Numbered from the stretch's first letter, positions 1 through 9,663 are shown. The stretch is DNA of 64,000 bases from an uncultured Gammaproteobacteria bacterium (GCA_900315395.1 OMZC01000094.1:1-64000), one strand, 5' to 3'. The notes: generated by a model not told the origin, from the sequence alone. A program made the numbers and translations.

Positions 1-89
1 CTGAAACAGTGCCGTTTGAAGCCTACTTTATTTTTAGCTTAAGAACATTTATATGAAATATATGTAAATTTTGATGAGGATAAAACGAT
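1..89. other. Left edge, upstream region of tcdA; possible tail of an unseen gene
   Basis: One plus-strand frame stays open from the window edge to a TGA at 52-54 and would encode only a short tail ending SLRTFI. It could be the 3' end of a preceding gene, but 17 codons are too few to judge. The remainder is AT-rich and ends in a GATGAGG ribosome binding site shortly before the tcdA ATG. I see no terminator here. Confidence 0.2.
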
Positions 90-833
90 ATGAATTTTGA
101 TAAAAGATTGGCTTTTAGAGGTATCAGAGCGCTATACGGAAACGATGGTTTTGAGAAGTTACAAAGCTCACACGTAACCGTTATCGGTGTAGGTGGTATC
201 GGCTCATGGGCTACAGAAGCTCTGTGCAGAACTGCTATTGGCTCTCTTACTCTTATCGATAACGACACTATCGAAATCACCAATTCAAACAGACAGCTTC
301 ATACCACCTCAAAGACTGTTGGTTTAGGCAAAGCAAGAGTATTAGCTGACAGACTTTTAGAGATCAATCCTCTTTTAGATATTGAAGTAATCGAAACCAA
401 ACTTACACCTGAGAACATTGATGGTGTATTAGAAGGAAAAACAGATTATGTATGTGACTGTATCGATGATATCGATGCTAAAGCATATGTTTGCAATTAC
501 CTGTTCAGACACAACGCAACTTTCATTGAAGCAGGTGGTGCAGGTGGCAGACGAGATCCTTCAAAACTAAAGATTGGTGATATCAATACCGCTAATGGTG
601 ATGCTTTAATTTCAAAACTGAGAGCTCGCTTAAGAAAGGATTACGGATTTCAATCTAATAGCAAAAAGTTCAATATTAGCTGCACTTTTTCTAACGAAAA
701 GCCTATATACTCTTCAAAAGAAGATTATCTAAGTGGTGATCTACCTGCATTTGGCGCTTCAATGAGTGTAACTGCATCAGCAGGTCTTTTAATTTCTTCA
801 TGGATCATAAACAAGATCACCTCAAAGAACTGA
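90..833 (+). CDS. tcdA: tRNA threonylcarbamoyladenosine dehydratase TcdA (CsdL)
   Basis: A ThiF/MoeB/HesA-fold, E1-like enzyme. Members of this family activate the side-chain carboxylate of t6A37 in tRNA with ATP and dehydrate it to the cyclic form ct6A, in the cytoplasm. The glycine-rich nucleotide-binding loop GVGGIGSW lies at residues 33-40. The acidic LIDNDTI strand follows at about 55-61, and the family-typical SNRQLH segment at 66-71. Length is 247 aa against about 268 in E. coli. A GATGAGG ribosome binding site supports the start. The usual neighbours csdA and csdE are not visible to the right, so the sulfur-relay partners must be elsewhere. The next gene starts immediately after or within the 3' end of this one, which suggests co-transcription. 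Confidence 0.93.
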   Translation: MNFDKRLAFRGIRALYGNDGFEKLQSSHVTVIGVGGIGSWATEALCRTAIGSLTLIDNDTIEITNSNRQLHTTSKTVGLGKARVLADRLLEINPLLDIEVIETKLTPENIDGVLEGKTDYVCDCIDDIDAKAYVCNYLFRHNATFIEAGGAGGRRDPSKLKIGDINTANGDALISKLRARLRKDYGFQSNSKKFNISCTFSNEKPIYSSKEDYLSGDLPAFGASMSVTASAGLLISSWIINKITSKN

Positions 834-856
834 TATTGATTGATACGGATTTAAGA

Positions 857-2833
857 ATGCAAGAGCAAGAATTTGAGAAGCAAAAGCAGTTTTTATTAAG
901 CAAACTGCCTGATTATCTAAAAAGTAAAGGAATTAATGTTAATTCCAACTTTTTTTGTTTAAATCCTACTGACACAGCTCATATTCCAAGCATGAGTTAT
1001 GACGCATCTAACTATACAGTTAAGTGTTTTAACTGCAATGCTGTCTATAACATTTTTGATCTGATTGGTCTCGATTTTAATATCAGTGATTTTTCACATC
1101 AGTTTATCAAAGCACATGAACTTTACATAGGTAAGGTGCCTTTAGGTTTCATTGATGTATTAAAGAACTATAACAATCAAAAGCAACCTGAAATCAGAAA
1201 GCCTACATTTGAAATTGAAAATAACAATTTCTTAGCTTCTCATGCTTCTCAAAAAGAGGTACGTGTTCCTTTTGGTTTTAATGAAAACCATAATAATGAA
1301 CAGTTTGATCAGAATTTACAGCAACAGCAAACACAACCTCAAAGACAATTTAATACTATTTCTCCATTTGATGAAGCTAAGTTAAAGCCTTTTAACTTAC
1401 GTGGGAATACCCCATCAAATGCTAATACGCAAACATTTGGCAACAATTCTTTTGGTCAACAGCAAAGTAGTTTTGGACAGCAGAATTTAAACAATCAAAA
1501 CCAATTCTCTTCTGCTCAAAACCAGTTTGCATTCAACGATCAGCAGAATATTGCTCATAGATTTGGTGATTCTCAAGTATCACCATTTGCTTATGCTTCA
1601 GAGTCTGCAAATGACTTTACAGATTATGTAAATCAGTGTGCATCAAATGTTGAGAAGACCTCTTATTTTAGAGACAGAGGCTTATCAGATTCTGTAATAC
1701 GCAGATTCAAATTAGGCTTTGATGAGAACTTCCAAGCTGAAATTAACAAGATCACAGGTCAGAAATCCTATTGGAAAGCAGCCATCATTCCTTATGGAAT
1801 TCATGGTTACTGCGTAAGAAATACTGATCTTAGTGCAAACAGTTCTAATGAAAGATATAAGAAAAAAGGTATCTTTGACATCTATAATCATGAAGCCTTA
1901 GAACAAAAAGGTACCATCTTTATAACTGAAGGTGAATTTGATGCTTTAAGTTTAGAAACACTAGGCTATAGAGCTATAGCTTTAGGTGGAGCTGGTAATG
2001 TAAGACAGCTCATAGAGTGCATCAAAGATTCAACTGAAGAACACACTTTCTATATTTCGCTTGATAATGATGAAGCAGGTCGTGAAGCTACAGCAAAAAT
2101 CTGCACTTACCTGCATCAACTAGGCTTGCCTTTTAAATGTTTAAACCTAGCTCATCCTTACAAAGACATCAATGAAGCTTTGTACAGCGATAAAGACATG
2201 TTAAAAGAAAGACTAGCAAATTTAGATAAGATCCTCTCTTATCATTTTGAAGATATTTGTGCTCCTACTGCTTATAAATATATTTGTGCTCCTGAGGATT
2301 TAAATACTCTAGAGTTATCAAGTGCGCTGTATTCTTTTAGCGCTAGACCTCAGGTTTTAAGACGCTTTGTAAGTCAAATCATCAAGACCAAACTGTCATC
2401 AATTGTCTATGCGGGCAATAGAGCTCAGTGGAAATACATTTCAAATCTTGTAGCAGAGCAACAACAACCATTTGATGCATCTCAATGGCAACTAGTTAAG
2501 TTCTTAGAGCTAAAAGATGACGATATTGAAAAGCAGCTTATTGATGGTATTGAGTCTCAGACCATTCAGGGAAATACCAACTTTGTAGCTATGTTAGATT
2601 TATGTGCCTACTCTCAACAGGAAACCTTAGCACTGCTAGACAAGTTATCCTCTGAGGTTAAATCCATTGGTATTCCTATCATTGTTCTTTGCAACAAGGC
2701 AGACAGAGACTATGTGGAAGGTCTTTCTTTCCAAAACATAGATATCGATGTTCAACCAAACGGTGATTTTATCTGCAACACTATTGATAAAAATGGTGTC
2801 CCTCTAAGCTTTGTAAAGTGCATCGGAATTTAG
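857..2833 (+). CDS. TOPRIM-domain primase-like protein with Gln/Asn-rich linker
   Basis: Not a normal DnaG. The N-terminus carries a CHC2-like zinc segment: FCLNP, then PSMSYD, then KCFNC and NIFDLIG, with C34, H42, C57 and C60. This layout resembles primases of phages and integrative elements, but their usual His five residues after the first Cys is Asp here. Residues of about 145-235 are rich in Q, N, F and S and look disordered. A TOPRIM domain follows, with the acidic TEGEFDAL motif near 358 and the DND motif near 402, so metal-dependent nucleotidyl transfer is plausible. The last 200 residues resemble nothing I can name with confidence; a degenerate RecA-like fold without a P-loop is possible. 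ATG 857 was chosen because it has a weak GGA seven bases upstream and clears tcdA. An in-frame ATG at 800 would overlap tcdA by 34 bases. It ends one base before rep. Role in replication or repair is inference. Confidence 0.7.
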   Translation: MQEQEFEKQKQFLLSKLPDYLKSKGINVNSNFFCLNPTDTAHIPSMSYDASNYTVKCFNCNAVYNIFDLIGLDFNISDFSHQFIKAHELYIGKVPLGFIDVLKNYNNQKQPEIRKPTFEIENNNFLASHASQKEVRVPFGFNENHNNEQFDQNLQQQQTQPQRQFNTISPFDEAKLKPFNLRGNTPSNANTQTFGNNSFGQQQSSFGQQNLNNQNQFSSAQNQFAFNDQQNIAHRFGDSQVSPFAYASESANDFTDYVNQCASNVEKTSYFRDRGLSDSVIRRFKLGFDENFQAEINKITGQKSYWKAAIIPYGIHGYCVRNTDLSANSSNERYKKKGIFDIYNHEALEQKGTIFITEGEFDALSLETLGYRAIALGGAGNVRQLIECIKDSTEEHTFYISLDNDEAGREATAKICTYLHQLGLPFKCLNLAHPYKDINEALYSDKDMLKERLANLDKILSYHFEDICAPTAYKYICAPEDLNTLELSSALYSFSARPQVLRRFVSQIIKTKLSSIVYAGNRAQWKYISNLVAEQQQPFDASQWQLVKFLELKDDDIEKQLIDGIESQTIQGNTNFVAMLDLCAYSQQETLALLDKLSSEVKSIGIPIIVLCNKADRDYVEGLSFQNIDIDVQPNGDFICNTIDKNGVPLSFVKCIGI

Positions 2834-2834
2834 G

Positions 2835-4868
2835 ATGCAGTTAAATCAAGCTCAACAGGAAGCTGTCGATTATGTAGACGGACCTTGTCTGGTTCTAGCT
2901 GGAGCAGGATCAGGCAAGACCCGTGTGATCACCACTAAAATTGTCAGCCTCATCAATAAACATTTCATTGCGCCTCAGCAGATCTGCGCTGTAACCTTTA
3001 CTAACAAAGCAGCTGCTGAAATGAGAGATAGAGTAAAACAAGAATTAGGTTCTGAAAGATCTTCTTTAATCACTATTTCTACTTTCCATTCTCTAGGATT
3101 AAACATCCTAAAAGAGGAATCTGTAGCTCTAGGATTAGGCAGAAACTTTACCCTCTTTGATCAGTACGATAGCTTCAAGCTGATTAAAGATATTGTCAGA
3201 GAAAAGTTTCCACAGATCTTAGTTGATAATTCAGAGAAAACTGTTGTTGAAGAGATAGCAACAGATATCAGTACTTGGAAGACTAGTCTTTTACGCCCTG
3301 AGGATATTGCTGTAAGAACCATCAGAGTTCAGGTCTATGAGGCATATCAAGCATACCTCTCAGCCTGCAATGCTGCTGATTTTGAGGATTTAATCTTTAA
3401 AACCACTCTTTTACTTCGAGACAATCAAGCTGTAAGGGATAAATGGAGTTCCTACTATAAATACATCCTCGTAGATGAGTATCAGGATACTAATGAAACT
3501 CAGTACCAGTTATTAAAATACCTTACTTCTAAAAACAAAAAATTCACCGTTGTTGGTGATGACGATCAGTCTATCTATGCTTGGCGTGGAGCTCGTCCTG
3601 AGAACATTAAAGTTTTAAGTAATGACTTTCCTGACTTAAAAGTTATCAAACTTGAGCAAAACTATCGTTCAACACAGCACATTCTTAACTGTGCGAATAA
3701 GTTAATTTCAAATAACGAACATATTTTCAATAAGACTTTATACACAAAATCCAATGTTGGAAAGAAAGTTCAAATCATGGAATTACGCACTCAAAATGAT
3801 GAAGCTGACCGTGTTGTACAGTTAATTTTGGCTCATCAGTTTAGAACACATTCTCAATGGAAGGATTATGCTGTTTTATACAGAAGTAATTCTCAATCAC
3901 GACCTTTAGAAAAGGCTTTTAGAGAAGCTAGAATTCCTTGCTTTATCTCAGGAGGCAGCAGCTTTTTTGAGCAAGTAGAAATTAAGGATATGTTAAGTTG
4001 GTGTCGTGTTATTTGTAATCCATATGACGACATGGCCTTGCTAAGAGTGATTAACATTCCAAGAAGAGGTATTGGTCATGAAACTATCAATGCCCTATTC
4101 TCTCAAGCAAAAGCAATCGGTAAGTCTCTGTACGAGAGTGCCTTAAATCCTAATGTCACCAAAGATCTAATTCCAAGACAGAAAAAATCCTTAGGAGAGT
4201 TCGTAATTTTACTAACTAAATTACGTCAATACATTCTCAATGGCAAAGACAAGGAATTAGCAGATGAGCTAACCGAGTTAATTGGCTATAACGCTTATAT
4301 AAAAGCCAATACCGACAGTAAAGTTGCAACTGAAATTAAGATTAAGAATGTAAAGATCTTATTATCCTGGATATCAGATCTTATCGCTGGTAAAAAAGGT
4401 GATACCCCATTAAGTTTCCTTGAAGCCGTAGATAAATTAGGCCTAAGAGAAATGATGGACAGAAAGAATGACGATCAGGACAATGATGCTGTGCAGATGA
4501 TGACCTTACATGCATCTAAAGGTCTTGAATTCCCATATGTCTTCTTAGTTGGTATGGAAGAAGGATCACTACCTCATAAGAACTCTTTACCAACTGAAGA
4601 AAACCAGGGCGTTGATAACGTCGATGAGGAAAGACGTTTAGCTTATGTAGGTATTACAAGAGCAAGACAGGAATTAACTTTGCTGCTAGCTAGAGAGGTT
4701 ACCCAAAGAAATGGCGTACCTGATGCAATTCATCCTAGCCGTTTCTTAAAAGAACTACCTGCTGAGGATACCGAGTACTACCCATTAGGAACTCAGGCAA
4801 AAACTTCTGAAGAACAATACAAATCTGATATTGATGAAGCTTTAAAACAATTAGAGAGCATTCTCTAA
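2835..4868 (+). CDS. rep: ATP-dependent DNA helicase Rep (UvrD/Rep family SF1A)
   Basis: A 3'-5' helicase that in gammaproteobacteria travels with the replisome and removes protein roadblocks, using ATP. Walker A is GAGSGKT at residues 23-29. The DEYQDTN Walker B/motif II lies near residue 214, followed by GDDDQSIYAWRGA (motif III) and EQNYRS (motif IV). Near the C-terminus are MTLHASKGLEF and the helicase motif VI segment with ITRAR. Length is 677 aa, matching E. coli Rep (673), and the C-terminus lacks the longer UvrD tail. The start codon lies one base after the stop of the primase-like gene, so the two are almost certainly translated together. No terminator of its own is seen on the plus strand; the hairpin downstream pairs better as the ilvC terminator. 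Confidence 0.93.
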   Translation: MQLNQAQQEAVDYVDGPCLVLAGAGSGKTRVITTKIVSLINKHFIAPQQICAVTFTNKAAAEMRDRVKQELGSERSSLITISTFHSLGLNILKEESVALGLGRNFTLFDQYDSFKLIKDIVREKFPQILVDNSEKTVVEEIATDISTWKTSLLRPEDIAVRTIRVQVYEAYQAYLSACNAADFEDLIFKTTLLLRDNQAVRDKWSSYYKYILVDEYQDTNETQYQLLKYLTSKNKKFTVVGDDDQSIYAWRGARPENIKVLSNDFPDLKVIKLEQNYRSTQHILNCANKLISNNEHIFNKTLYTKSNVGKKVQIMELRTQNDEADRVVQLILAHQFRTHSQWKDYAVLYRSNSQSRPLEKAFREARIPCFISGGSSFFEQVEIKDMLSWCRVICNPYDDMALLRVINIPRRGIGHETINALFSQAKAIGKSLYESALNPNVTKDLIPRQKKSLGEFVILLTKLRQYILNGKDKELADELTELIGYNAYIKANTDSKVATEIKIKNVKILLSWISDLIAGKKGDTPLSFLEAVDKLGLREMMDRKNDDQDNDAVQMMTLHASKGLEFPYVFLVGMEEGSLPHKNSLPTEENQGVDNVDEERRLAYVGITRARQELTLLLAREVTQRNGVPDAIHPSRFLKELPAEDTEYYPLGTQAKTSEEQYKSDIDEALKQLESIL

Positions 4869-4925
4869 TTCTCTTTGCTTTACAACTATCTCAAACATCC
4901 TGTTAGCTGACTTTTCTTTTATCCA

Positions 4926-4960
4926 ATTAAAAAGCCCCCAAATTTTCGTTTGAGGGCCTT
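4926..4960 (-). terminator. Intrinsic terminator of ilvC
   Basis: Read on the minus strand, arms GCCCTCAAA and TTTGGGGGC pair fully (one U-G wobble) around a short loop and are followed by TTTTT. On the plus strand the same arms contain a mismatch, so it probably serves ilvC more than rep. Confidence 0.8.
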
Positions 4961-4983
4961 AAAATCAGTTTAGAAAACTTCTA

Positions 4984-6471
4984 TTAGTTGTTACCAACAG
5001 AAACTTCCTTCATGTCTGACATGTAAGCACGTAGCTTGCGACCTACAACCTCGATTGGGTGGTTGCGGATCTGATCGTTGATCTTGATTAACTCAACGTT
5101 ATCAACAGCATTGTCACCCTTTAAGGTCTCACCGAATACGTCTAACTTCTGCTTTGCCATGAAGTCCTTTAATAAAGGAATTGCAGCATTAGCGAATAAG
5201 TAGTTACCGTACTCAGCAGTATCAGAAATAACAACGTTCATCTCGTATAAACGACGACGAGCGATAGTGTTAGCGATTAGAGGTAACTCGTGTAATGACT
5301 CGTAGTAAGCTGACTCTGGGTAAATACCTGAATGAGTCATGGTGTCGAATGCTAATTCAATACCAGCCTTAGCGAAAGCAACTAGTAAAGTACCCTTATC
5401 AAAGTACTCTTGCTCAGAGATCTTAGTATCACATGCTGGAGCATTCTCGAATGCGCTCTTAGCGTAGTTCTCTCTCCAGGTGTGTAACTTAACATCACCG
5501 TTAGCCCAGTCTTCCATCATAACACGTGAGAATTCACCGCTCTCGATGTCATCCATGTGCTTTAAGTATAGGTCTTTTAAGATTGTCTTGATTTCTTCAG
5601 CTAAGTAGAAAGCCTTGATCTTTGCTGGGTTTGATAGACGATCCATCATGTTGGTGATACCGCCCTGCTTTAGAGCCTCACAGATGGTCTCCCAACCGTA
5701 CTGTAATAACTTGCAAGCGTAAGCCTTGTCAGCACCTAAAGCTACTGCGTGGTCGTAGCACATTACAGTTGCAGCCTGTAAAACACCGCAAAGAATGGTC
5801 TGCTCGCCCATTAAGTCTGACTTAACTTCAGCTACGAATGATGAACGTAAGCAACCTGCTCTATCACCACCTAAGCCTGAAGCCCAAGCCTTAGCAAATG
5901 CCCAGCCTTCGCCGTTAGGATCGTTTTCTGGGTGAACAGCTAATAGCATTGGAACACCGAAACCACGACGATACTCTTCACGAACCTCAGTACCAGGAGC
6001 CTTAGGAGCAACCATGATTACGGTTAAGTCCTTACGAACCTGCATACCTAACTCAACGATATTGAAACCGTGTGAGTAACCTAATGCAGCTCCTGCCTTC
6101 ATTAAAGGCTGAACTGAGTTAACTACGTTCTCGTGCTGCTTATCTGGAGTTAAGTTGATTACTAAATCAGCTGTAGGAATAACCTGCTCATATGTACCAA
6201 CTTTAAAACCGTTCTCAGTAGCTCTCTTGTAAGAAGCTCTCTTCTCATCAATAGCTGCCTGACGTAAAGCGTAGCTAACGTCTAGACCAGAATCTCTCAG
6301 GTTTAAGCCCTGGTTTAAGCCCTGTGCACCGCAACCTACGATAACAACTTTCTTACCCTTTAAGAAGTTGCAACCATCAGCGAACTCGCTACGGTCCATT
6401 AACTCACAGCAGCCCAACTGAGCTAACTTCTGACGTAAATTCAATGTATTGAAATAATTAAAGTTGGCCAT
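4984..6471 (-). CDS. ilvC: Ketol-acid reductoisomerase (class II)
   Basis: Catalyses the NADPH- and Mg-dependent isomerisation and reduction of 2-acetolactate (and 2-aceto-2-hydroxybutyrate) in valine, leucine and isoleucine synthesis. The Rossmann loop GCGAQG is at residues 46-51. [14 protein letters not shown] follows near 155, and the protein has the long, duplicated knotted C-terminal domain of the class II enzymes (495 aa against 491 in E. coli). The ribosome binding site GAAGG lies just before ATG. It is divergent from ilvY across a 147-base region with a strong palindrome. In E. coli, IlvY activates ilvC in the presence of acetolactate, and the same arrangement is expected here. No other ilv genes are adjacent. 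Confidence 0.97.
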   Translation of the reverse strand: MANFNYFNTLNLRQKLAQLGCCELMDRSEFADGCNFLKGKKVVIVGCGAQGLNQGLNLRDSGLDVSYALRQAAIDEKRASYKRATENGFKVGTYEQVIPTADLVINLTPDKQHENVVNSVQPLMKAGAALGYSHGFNIVELGMQVRKDLTVIMVAPKAPGTEVREEYRRGFGVPMLLAVHPENDPNGEGWAFAKAWASGLGGDRAGCLRSSFVAEVKSDLMGEQTILCGVLQAATVMCYDHAVALGADKAYACKLLQYGWETICEALKQGGITNMMDRLSNPAKIKAFYLAEEIKTILKDLYLKHMDDIESGEFSRVMMEDWANGDVKLHTWRENYAKSAFENAPACDTKISEQEYFDKGTLLVAFAKAGIELAFDTMTHSGIYPESAYYESLHELPLIANTIARRRLYEMNVVISDTAEYGNYLFANAAIPLLKDFMAKQKLDVFGETLKGDNAVDNVELIKINDQIRNHPIEVVGRKLRAYMSDMKEVSVGNN

Positions 6472-6501
6472 TTTATAACCTTCGTAAAAATGAAATTAAC
6501 C

Positions 6502-6526
6502 AAAAAAAATCTTACCTGTGTGGTAA
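6502..6526 (-). promoter_or_regulatory. Small hairpin with T-tract in the ilvC leader
   Basis: On the minus strand TTACC-ACACA-GGTAA is followed by GATTTTTTTT, downstream of a plausible ilvC -10 (TATTAT). The stem is only five base pairs, so terminator or attenuator activity is uncertain. It could equally be an operator-like palindrome. Confidence 0.35.
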
Positions 6527-6571
6527 CTGATTTTTATAATAGCACAATTTTATAAAAAGGAATATAATTTC

Positions 6572-6600
6572 TTTTATATTGCAAAAAATGCAATATAAAA
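6572..6600. promoter_or_regulatory. Probable IlvY operator between ilvC and ilvY
   Basis: A perfect 11-bp inverted repeat, TTTTATATTGC / GCAATATAAAA, with a 7-base spacer. Its core, ATTGC-N7-GCAAT, fits the LysR T-N11-A pattern and resembles the ATTGC/GCAAT half-sites known from enterobacterial ilvYC. It lies 18 bases before the ilvY start, so binding would also repress ilvY. The ilvC promoter seems to be a TATTAT -10 with a poor -35, as expected for an activator-dependent promoter. Confidence 0.75.
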
Positions 6601-6618
6601 TTTTAAGGACTATATAGA

Positions 6619-7551
6619 GTGATCGATTTAAAAGACGCAGCTGCATTTTTAAGGTTGTGCGAAACTTCAAACTTAACTAGAACCGCTACATTATGTAATG
6701 TAAGCCCTTCTACCTTAAGTCGTACTTTAAATAAGTTAGAAAGAGAACTTAACGCAAAGTTATGTATTCGTGATAAGAAAGGAATCTTTATTACAGAGGC
6801 TGGCAGAAAATTTGAAGCTTTTGCTAAAAAGACTCTTAATGCTTATTCAGAATTAGAAAGTGAATTAGATTCTGGTGTTGGTGCCGTATCAGGAGTAATA
6901 AAAATTTATTGCTCGGTTACAGCTTCATATCTGTTCATTCCGCGCTTACTCAACGAACTACACCTTACTGCTCCAAATCTTGAGATAAAGTTAGAAACAG
7001 GTGATCCTGCTGACGCACTGCATAAATTAGATGACACTAAGTATGACTTTGTAATCAGCGCCTTACCTAATGATGTGCCATCAGAAATTCAATATGTAGA
7101 TTTGGTGACATTTCCTCTCATTCTTATAGCTCCTAAAAAACCAAGATTCTCTGTAACTACTGACTTATCAGATCCTGACCTTTCATTAACACCATTTGTA
7201 ATGCCTGAAAAAGGACAGTTAAGGTATGAAGTTGAAAAATATTTCACCTCGCAAGAGATCACACCTCATATCTATTCAGAGGTATCAGGTCATGAAGCAA
7301 TTGTGTCACTCACCGCTTTAGGCTTTGGTGTATCAGTAGTACCACGATTGGTTTATGAAATTTCACCATTTAAAAATGATGTAGTTGTAATCAAGGATCT
7401 TCCATGGTCTAACTTTAGAGTTGCTTTATGTAATTTAAAGAGCAGATCAAAAGATAAAAAAATCAAAGTAGTGCATGAACTGGCTAAACGTTTAGCTCCT
7501 AGTTTTTCACCAGATCTAACCAGAAGACGTTCTGACACCGGCATCATGTAA
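6619..7551 (+). CDS. ilvY: LysR-family regulator IlvY, activator of ilvC
   Basis: An N-terminal winged helix-turn-helix occupies about residues 5-60 (LTRTATLCNVSPSTLSRTL and following). A periplasmic-binding-protein-like effector domain fills the rest. Known IlvY proteins bind acetolactate and switch on ilvC while repressing themselves. Assignment to IlvY rests on the divergent ilvC neighbour and the ATTGC/GCAAT palindrome, together with overall similarity; length is 310 aa against 297 in E. coli. The start is GTG, with AAGGA about ten bases upstream. It is followed by a long non-coding region, not an operon partner. Confidence 0.88.
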   Translation: MIDLKDAAAFLRLCETSNLTRTATLCNVSPSTLSRTLNKLERELNAKLCIRDKKGIFITEAGRKFEAFAKKTLNAYSELESELDSGVGAVSGVIKIYCSVTASYLFIPRLLNELHLTAPNLEIKLETGDPADALHKLDDTKYDFVISALPNDVPSEIQYVDLVTFPLILIAPKKPRFSVTTDLSDPDLSLTPFVMPEKGQLRYEVEKYFTSQEITPHIYSEVSGHEAIVSLTALGFGVSVVPRLVYEISPFKNDVVVIKDLPWSNFRVALCNLKSRSKDKKIKVVHELAKRLAPSFSPDLTRRRSDTGIM

Positions 7552-7903
7552 TTAAAAAAGGACAATTTTTAACTAGAGAAACTACTTAAACATCCAAAAT
7601 TGGTTGATTTTTGTGCATAGAATTGTGTGATTTAGCACTCAATAATTATTGTATAATAGCCCTTGGATGTAAAAATTACTGTTAATACAGAAATTTTGCT
7701 TTGTAGAGTGTTATGCAGCTTTGAAGTTTTCAGAACTCTAACACTAAATTGAAGTTCTTGATTTTAATTTGGTTTAAAACACTAGATTGAGATTAAAGAA
7801 CGGACAAATTAGATTACTTAGTAAAAAGATGTATCATAAAACTAATTACACCTTTATATACTAAAGATCATTTACTAAAAATCTGCTATCAGGAGACATC
7901 TTC
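7552..7903 (+). promoter_or_regulatory. ilvY-pgi intergenic region with promoter and long pgi leader
   Basis: A perfect TATAAT -10 sits at 7652-7657, followed by the GC-rich discriminator AGCCC, as in strong stable-RNA-type promoters. The -35 is weak. The inferred leader is about 240 nt. It contains a 7-bp stem AGTGTTA (7707-7713) / TAACACT (7739-7745) and a second stem GTTCTT (7754-7759) / AAGAAC (7796-7801). It ends in an AGGAG ribosome binding site ahead of pgi. I do not recognise a known riboswitch or small RNA here. Confidence 0.45.
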
Positions 7904-9556
7904 ATGTTTTACGGTATCAACCCAACTCAAACTGAAGCTTGGAAAAAATTAACAGCTCACTTTGAATCTACCAAGAATCGTACTTTAAAAGATCTGTTCA
8001 AGCAGGATCCAAACCGTTTTGACAAATACTCACTAACCTTGGCAAAGGGCGATATTGTTGCTGATTTCTCAAAGAACATCATTGATGAAACAACATTAAA
8101 CCTATTATTAGAGTTAGCAAAAGAAACAAAACTTCAAGAAAACATTGAAGCAATGTTCTCTGGCGAAATCATTAACCGTACTGAAGGTCGTGCAGTTCTT
8201 CATACAGCATTACGTAATTTCTCAGGTAAGCCTGTATACGTTGATGGCAAAGATGTAATGCCTGGCGTAAAAGCAGTTTTAGATAAGATGAAGGCTTTCT
8301 GTGAGAAAGTTATTTCAGGTGAATGGAAAGGTTATACCGGCAAAGAAATTACTGATGTAGTTAACATCGGTATCGGTGGTTCAGATTTAGGCCCAGTTAT
8401 GATTACTGAAGCTTTAACTCCATATCACACCAGATTAAACGTTCACTTCGTATCAAACATCGATGCTTCTCATATTGCTGAAGTATTTAAAAAATGCAAT
8501 CCTGAGACCACTTTATTCTTAATCGCATCAAAGACCTTTACCACTCTTGAGACCATGACCAATGCTCACACAGCACGTGACTGGTTCTTAAAGACAGCTA
8601 AAGACGAAAAATTCATTGCTAAACACTTCGTTGCTCTATCAACTAACGAGAAGGGCTGTGTTGAGTTTGGTATTGATCCTGCTAACATGTTCGAGTTCTG
8701 GGACTGGGTTGGTGGCCGTTATTCATCATGGTCAGCAATCGGTTTATCAATTGCTCTAGCTTGTGGCTTTGATAACTTCGAGCAGTTCTTAAAGGGCGGT
8801 TTTGAGTACGATACCTACTTCAGAGAGACTCCATTAGAGAAGAACTTATCAGTTATCCTAGCTTTAGTTGGTATCTGGTATAACGATTTCTACAAGTATG
8901 AGACAGAAGCAATTCTTCCATACGACCAGTACATGAGCAGATTCCCTGCTTACTTCCAGCAGGGTAACATGGAATCAAATGGTAAGTATGTTGACAGAAA
9001 TGGTAACAAAGTAAATTACCAGACAGGTCCTATCATTTGGGGTGAGCCTGGTACTAACGGTCAGCACGCTTTCTATCAGTTAATCCATCAGGGCACTAAG
9101 GTAATTCCTTGTGACTTCATTGTTCCTGCAATCAGCCACAACCCAATTGGTGATCACCACGTTAAGTTAATTTCTAACTTCTTCGCTCAGACTGAAGCTT
9201 TAGCATTTGGTAAGACCAAAGAGCAGGTTATCGCTGAGTTTGAAGCTAAGGGCAAAAAAGAGAGCGAGTACAAGGATGTTGTTCCATTCAAGATCTTCGA
9301 AGGCAACAGACCTACAAACTCAATCTTAGTAAAAGAAATTACTCCACGTACCTTAGGTATGTTAGTTGCAATGTACGAGCACAAGATCTTCGTTCAGGGC
9401 TCTATTCTAAACATCTACTCATTCGATCAGTTCGGTGTTGAGTTAGGTAAGCAGCTAGCTATGAAGATTATTCCTGAGTTAGAGAATAATGAGAAGATCA
9501 CTTCTCACGACAGCTCAACAAACGGCTTAATCAACGCTTACAAAGCAATGAAGTAA
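7904..9556 (+). CDS. pgi: Glucose-6-phosphate isomerase
   Basis: Interconverts glucose-6-phosphate and fructose-6-phosphate in glycolysis and gluconeogenesis. Length is 550 aa against 549 in E. coli. Family signatures are present in order: the [12 protein letters not shown] phosphate-binding loop near residue 155, SKTFTTLET near 210, [15 protein letters not shown] near 265, the catalytic Glu region in [10 protein letters not shown] near 355, [12 protein letters not shown] near 387, and the C-terminal [11 protein letters not shown] with its catalytic Lys. AGGAG precedes the ATG. It is a single-gene transcript by its flanking promoter and terminator. Codon use is biased, with many AAG, ACC and GGT codons, consistent with high expression. 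Confidence 0.97.
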   Translation: MFYGINPTQTEAWKKLTAHFESTKNRTLKDLFKQDPNRFDKYSLTLAKGDIVADFSKNIIDETTLNLLLELAKETKLQENIEAMFSGEIINRTEGRAVLHTALRNFSGKPVYVDGKDVMPGVKAVLDKMKAFCEKVISGEWKGYTGKEITDVVNIGIGGSDLGPVMITEALTPYHTRLNVHFVSNIDASHIAEVFKKCNPETTLFLIASKTFTTLETMTNAHTARDWFLKTAKDEKFIAKHFVALSTNEKGCVEFGIDPANMFEFWDWVGGRYSSWSAIGLSIALACGFDNFEQFLKGGFEYDTYFRETPLEKNLSVILALVGIWYNDFYKYETEAILPYDQYMSRFPAYFQQGNMESNGKYVDRNGNKVNYQTGPIIWGEPGTNGQHAFYQLIHQGTKVIPCDFIVPAISHNPIGDHHVKLISNFFAQTEALAFGKTKEQVIAEFEAKGKKESEYKDVVPFKIFEGNRPTNSILVKEITPRTLGMLVAMYEHKIFVQGSILNIYSFDQFGVELGKQLAMKIIPELENNEKITSHDSSTNGLINAYKAMK

Positions 9557-9574
9557 TCAAAAAATAATTATCAT

Positions 9575-9599
9575 AAGCCTCGCATTTGCGAGGCTTTTT
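9575..9599 (+). terminator. Intrinsic terminator of pgi
   Basis: The hairpin AGCCTCGCA / TGCGAGGCT with a tiny loop is followed by TTTTT. It overlaps the upstream extension of the dnaE reading frame, which argues that dnaE starts further downstream. Confidence 0.92.
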
Positions 9600-9603
9600 G
9601 TTT

Positions 9604-9632
9604 CTGAAAATCTGTTTTATTAATGGTAAAAT
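9604..9632 (+). promoter_or_regulatory. Candidate dnaE promoter
   Basis: CTGAAA (-35-like, 4 of 6 matches) and TAAAAT (-10) are separated by 17 bases, placed between the pgi terminator and the dnaE ATG. Moderate match only. Confidence 0.4.
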
Positions 9633-9663
9633 GAGTCTAGTTTTTTTATTAGATCAAAACACC

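Noticed and set aside
7660..7900. Possible tRNA, 6S RNA or rRNA leader in the pgi leader
   Set aside because: No cloverleaf, no T-arm sequence and no recognisable boxA-rRNA arrangement; kept only as a finding of unknown nature.
9586..9663. Upstream extension of the dnaE reading frame
   Set aside because: It overlaps the pgi terminator, and the added residues do not resemble DnaE; the ATG at 9664 fits the family N-terminus.
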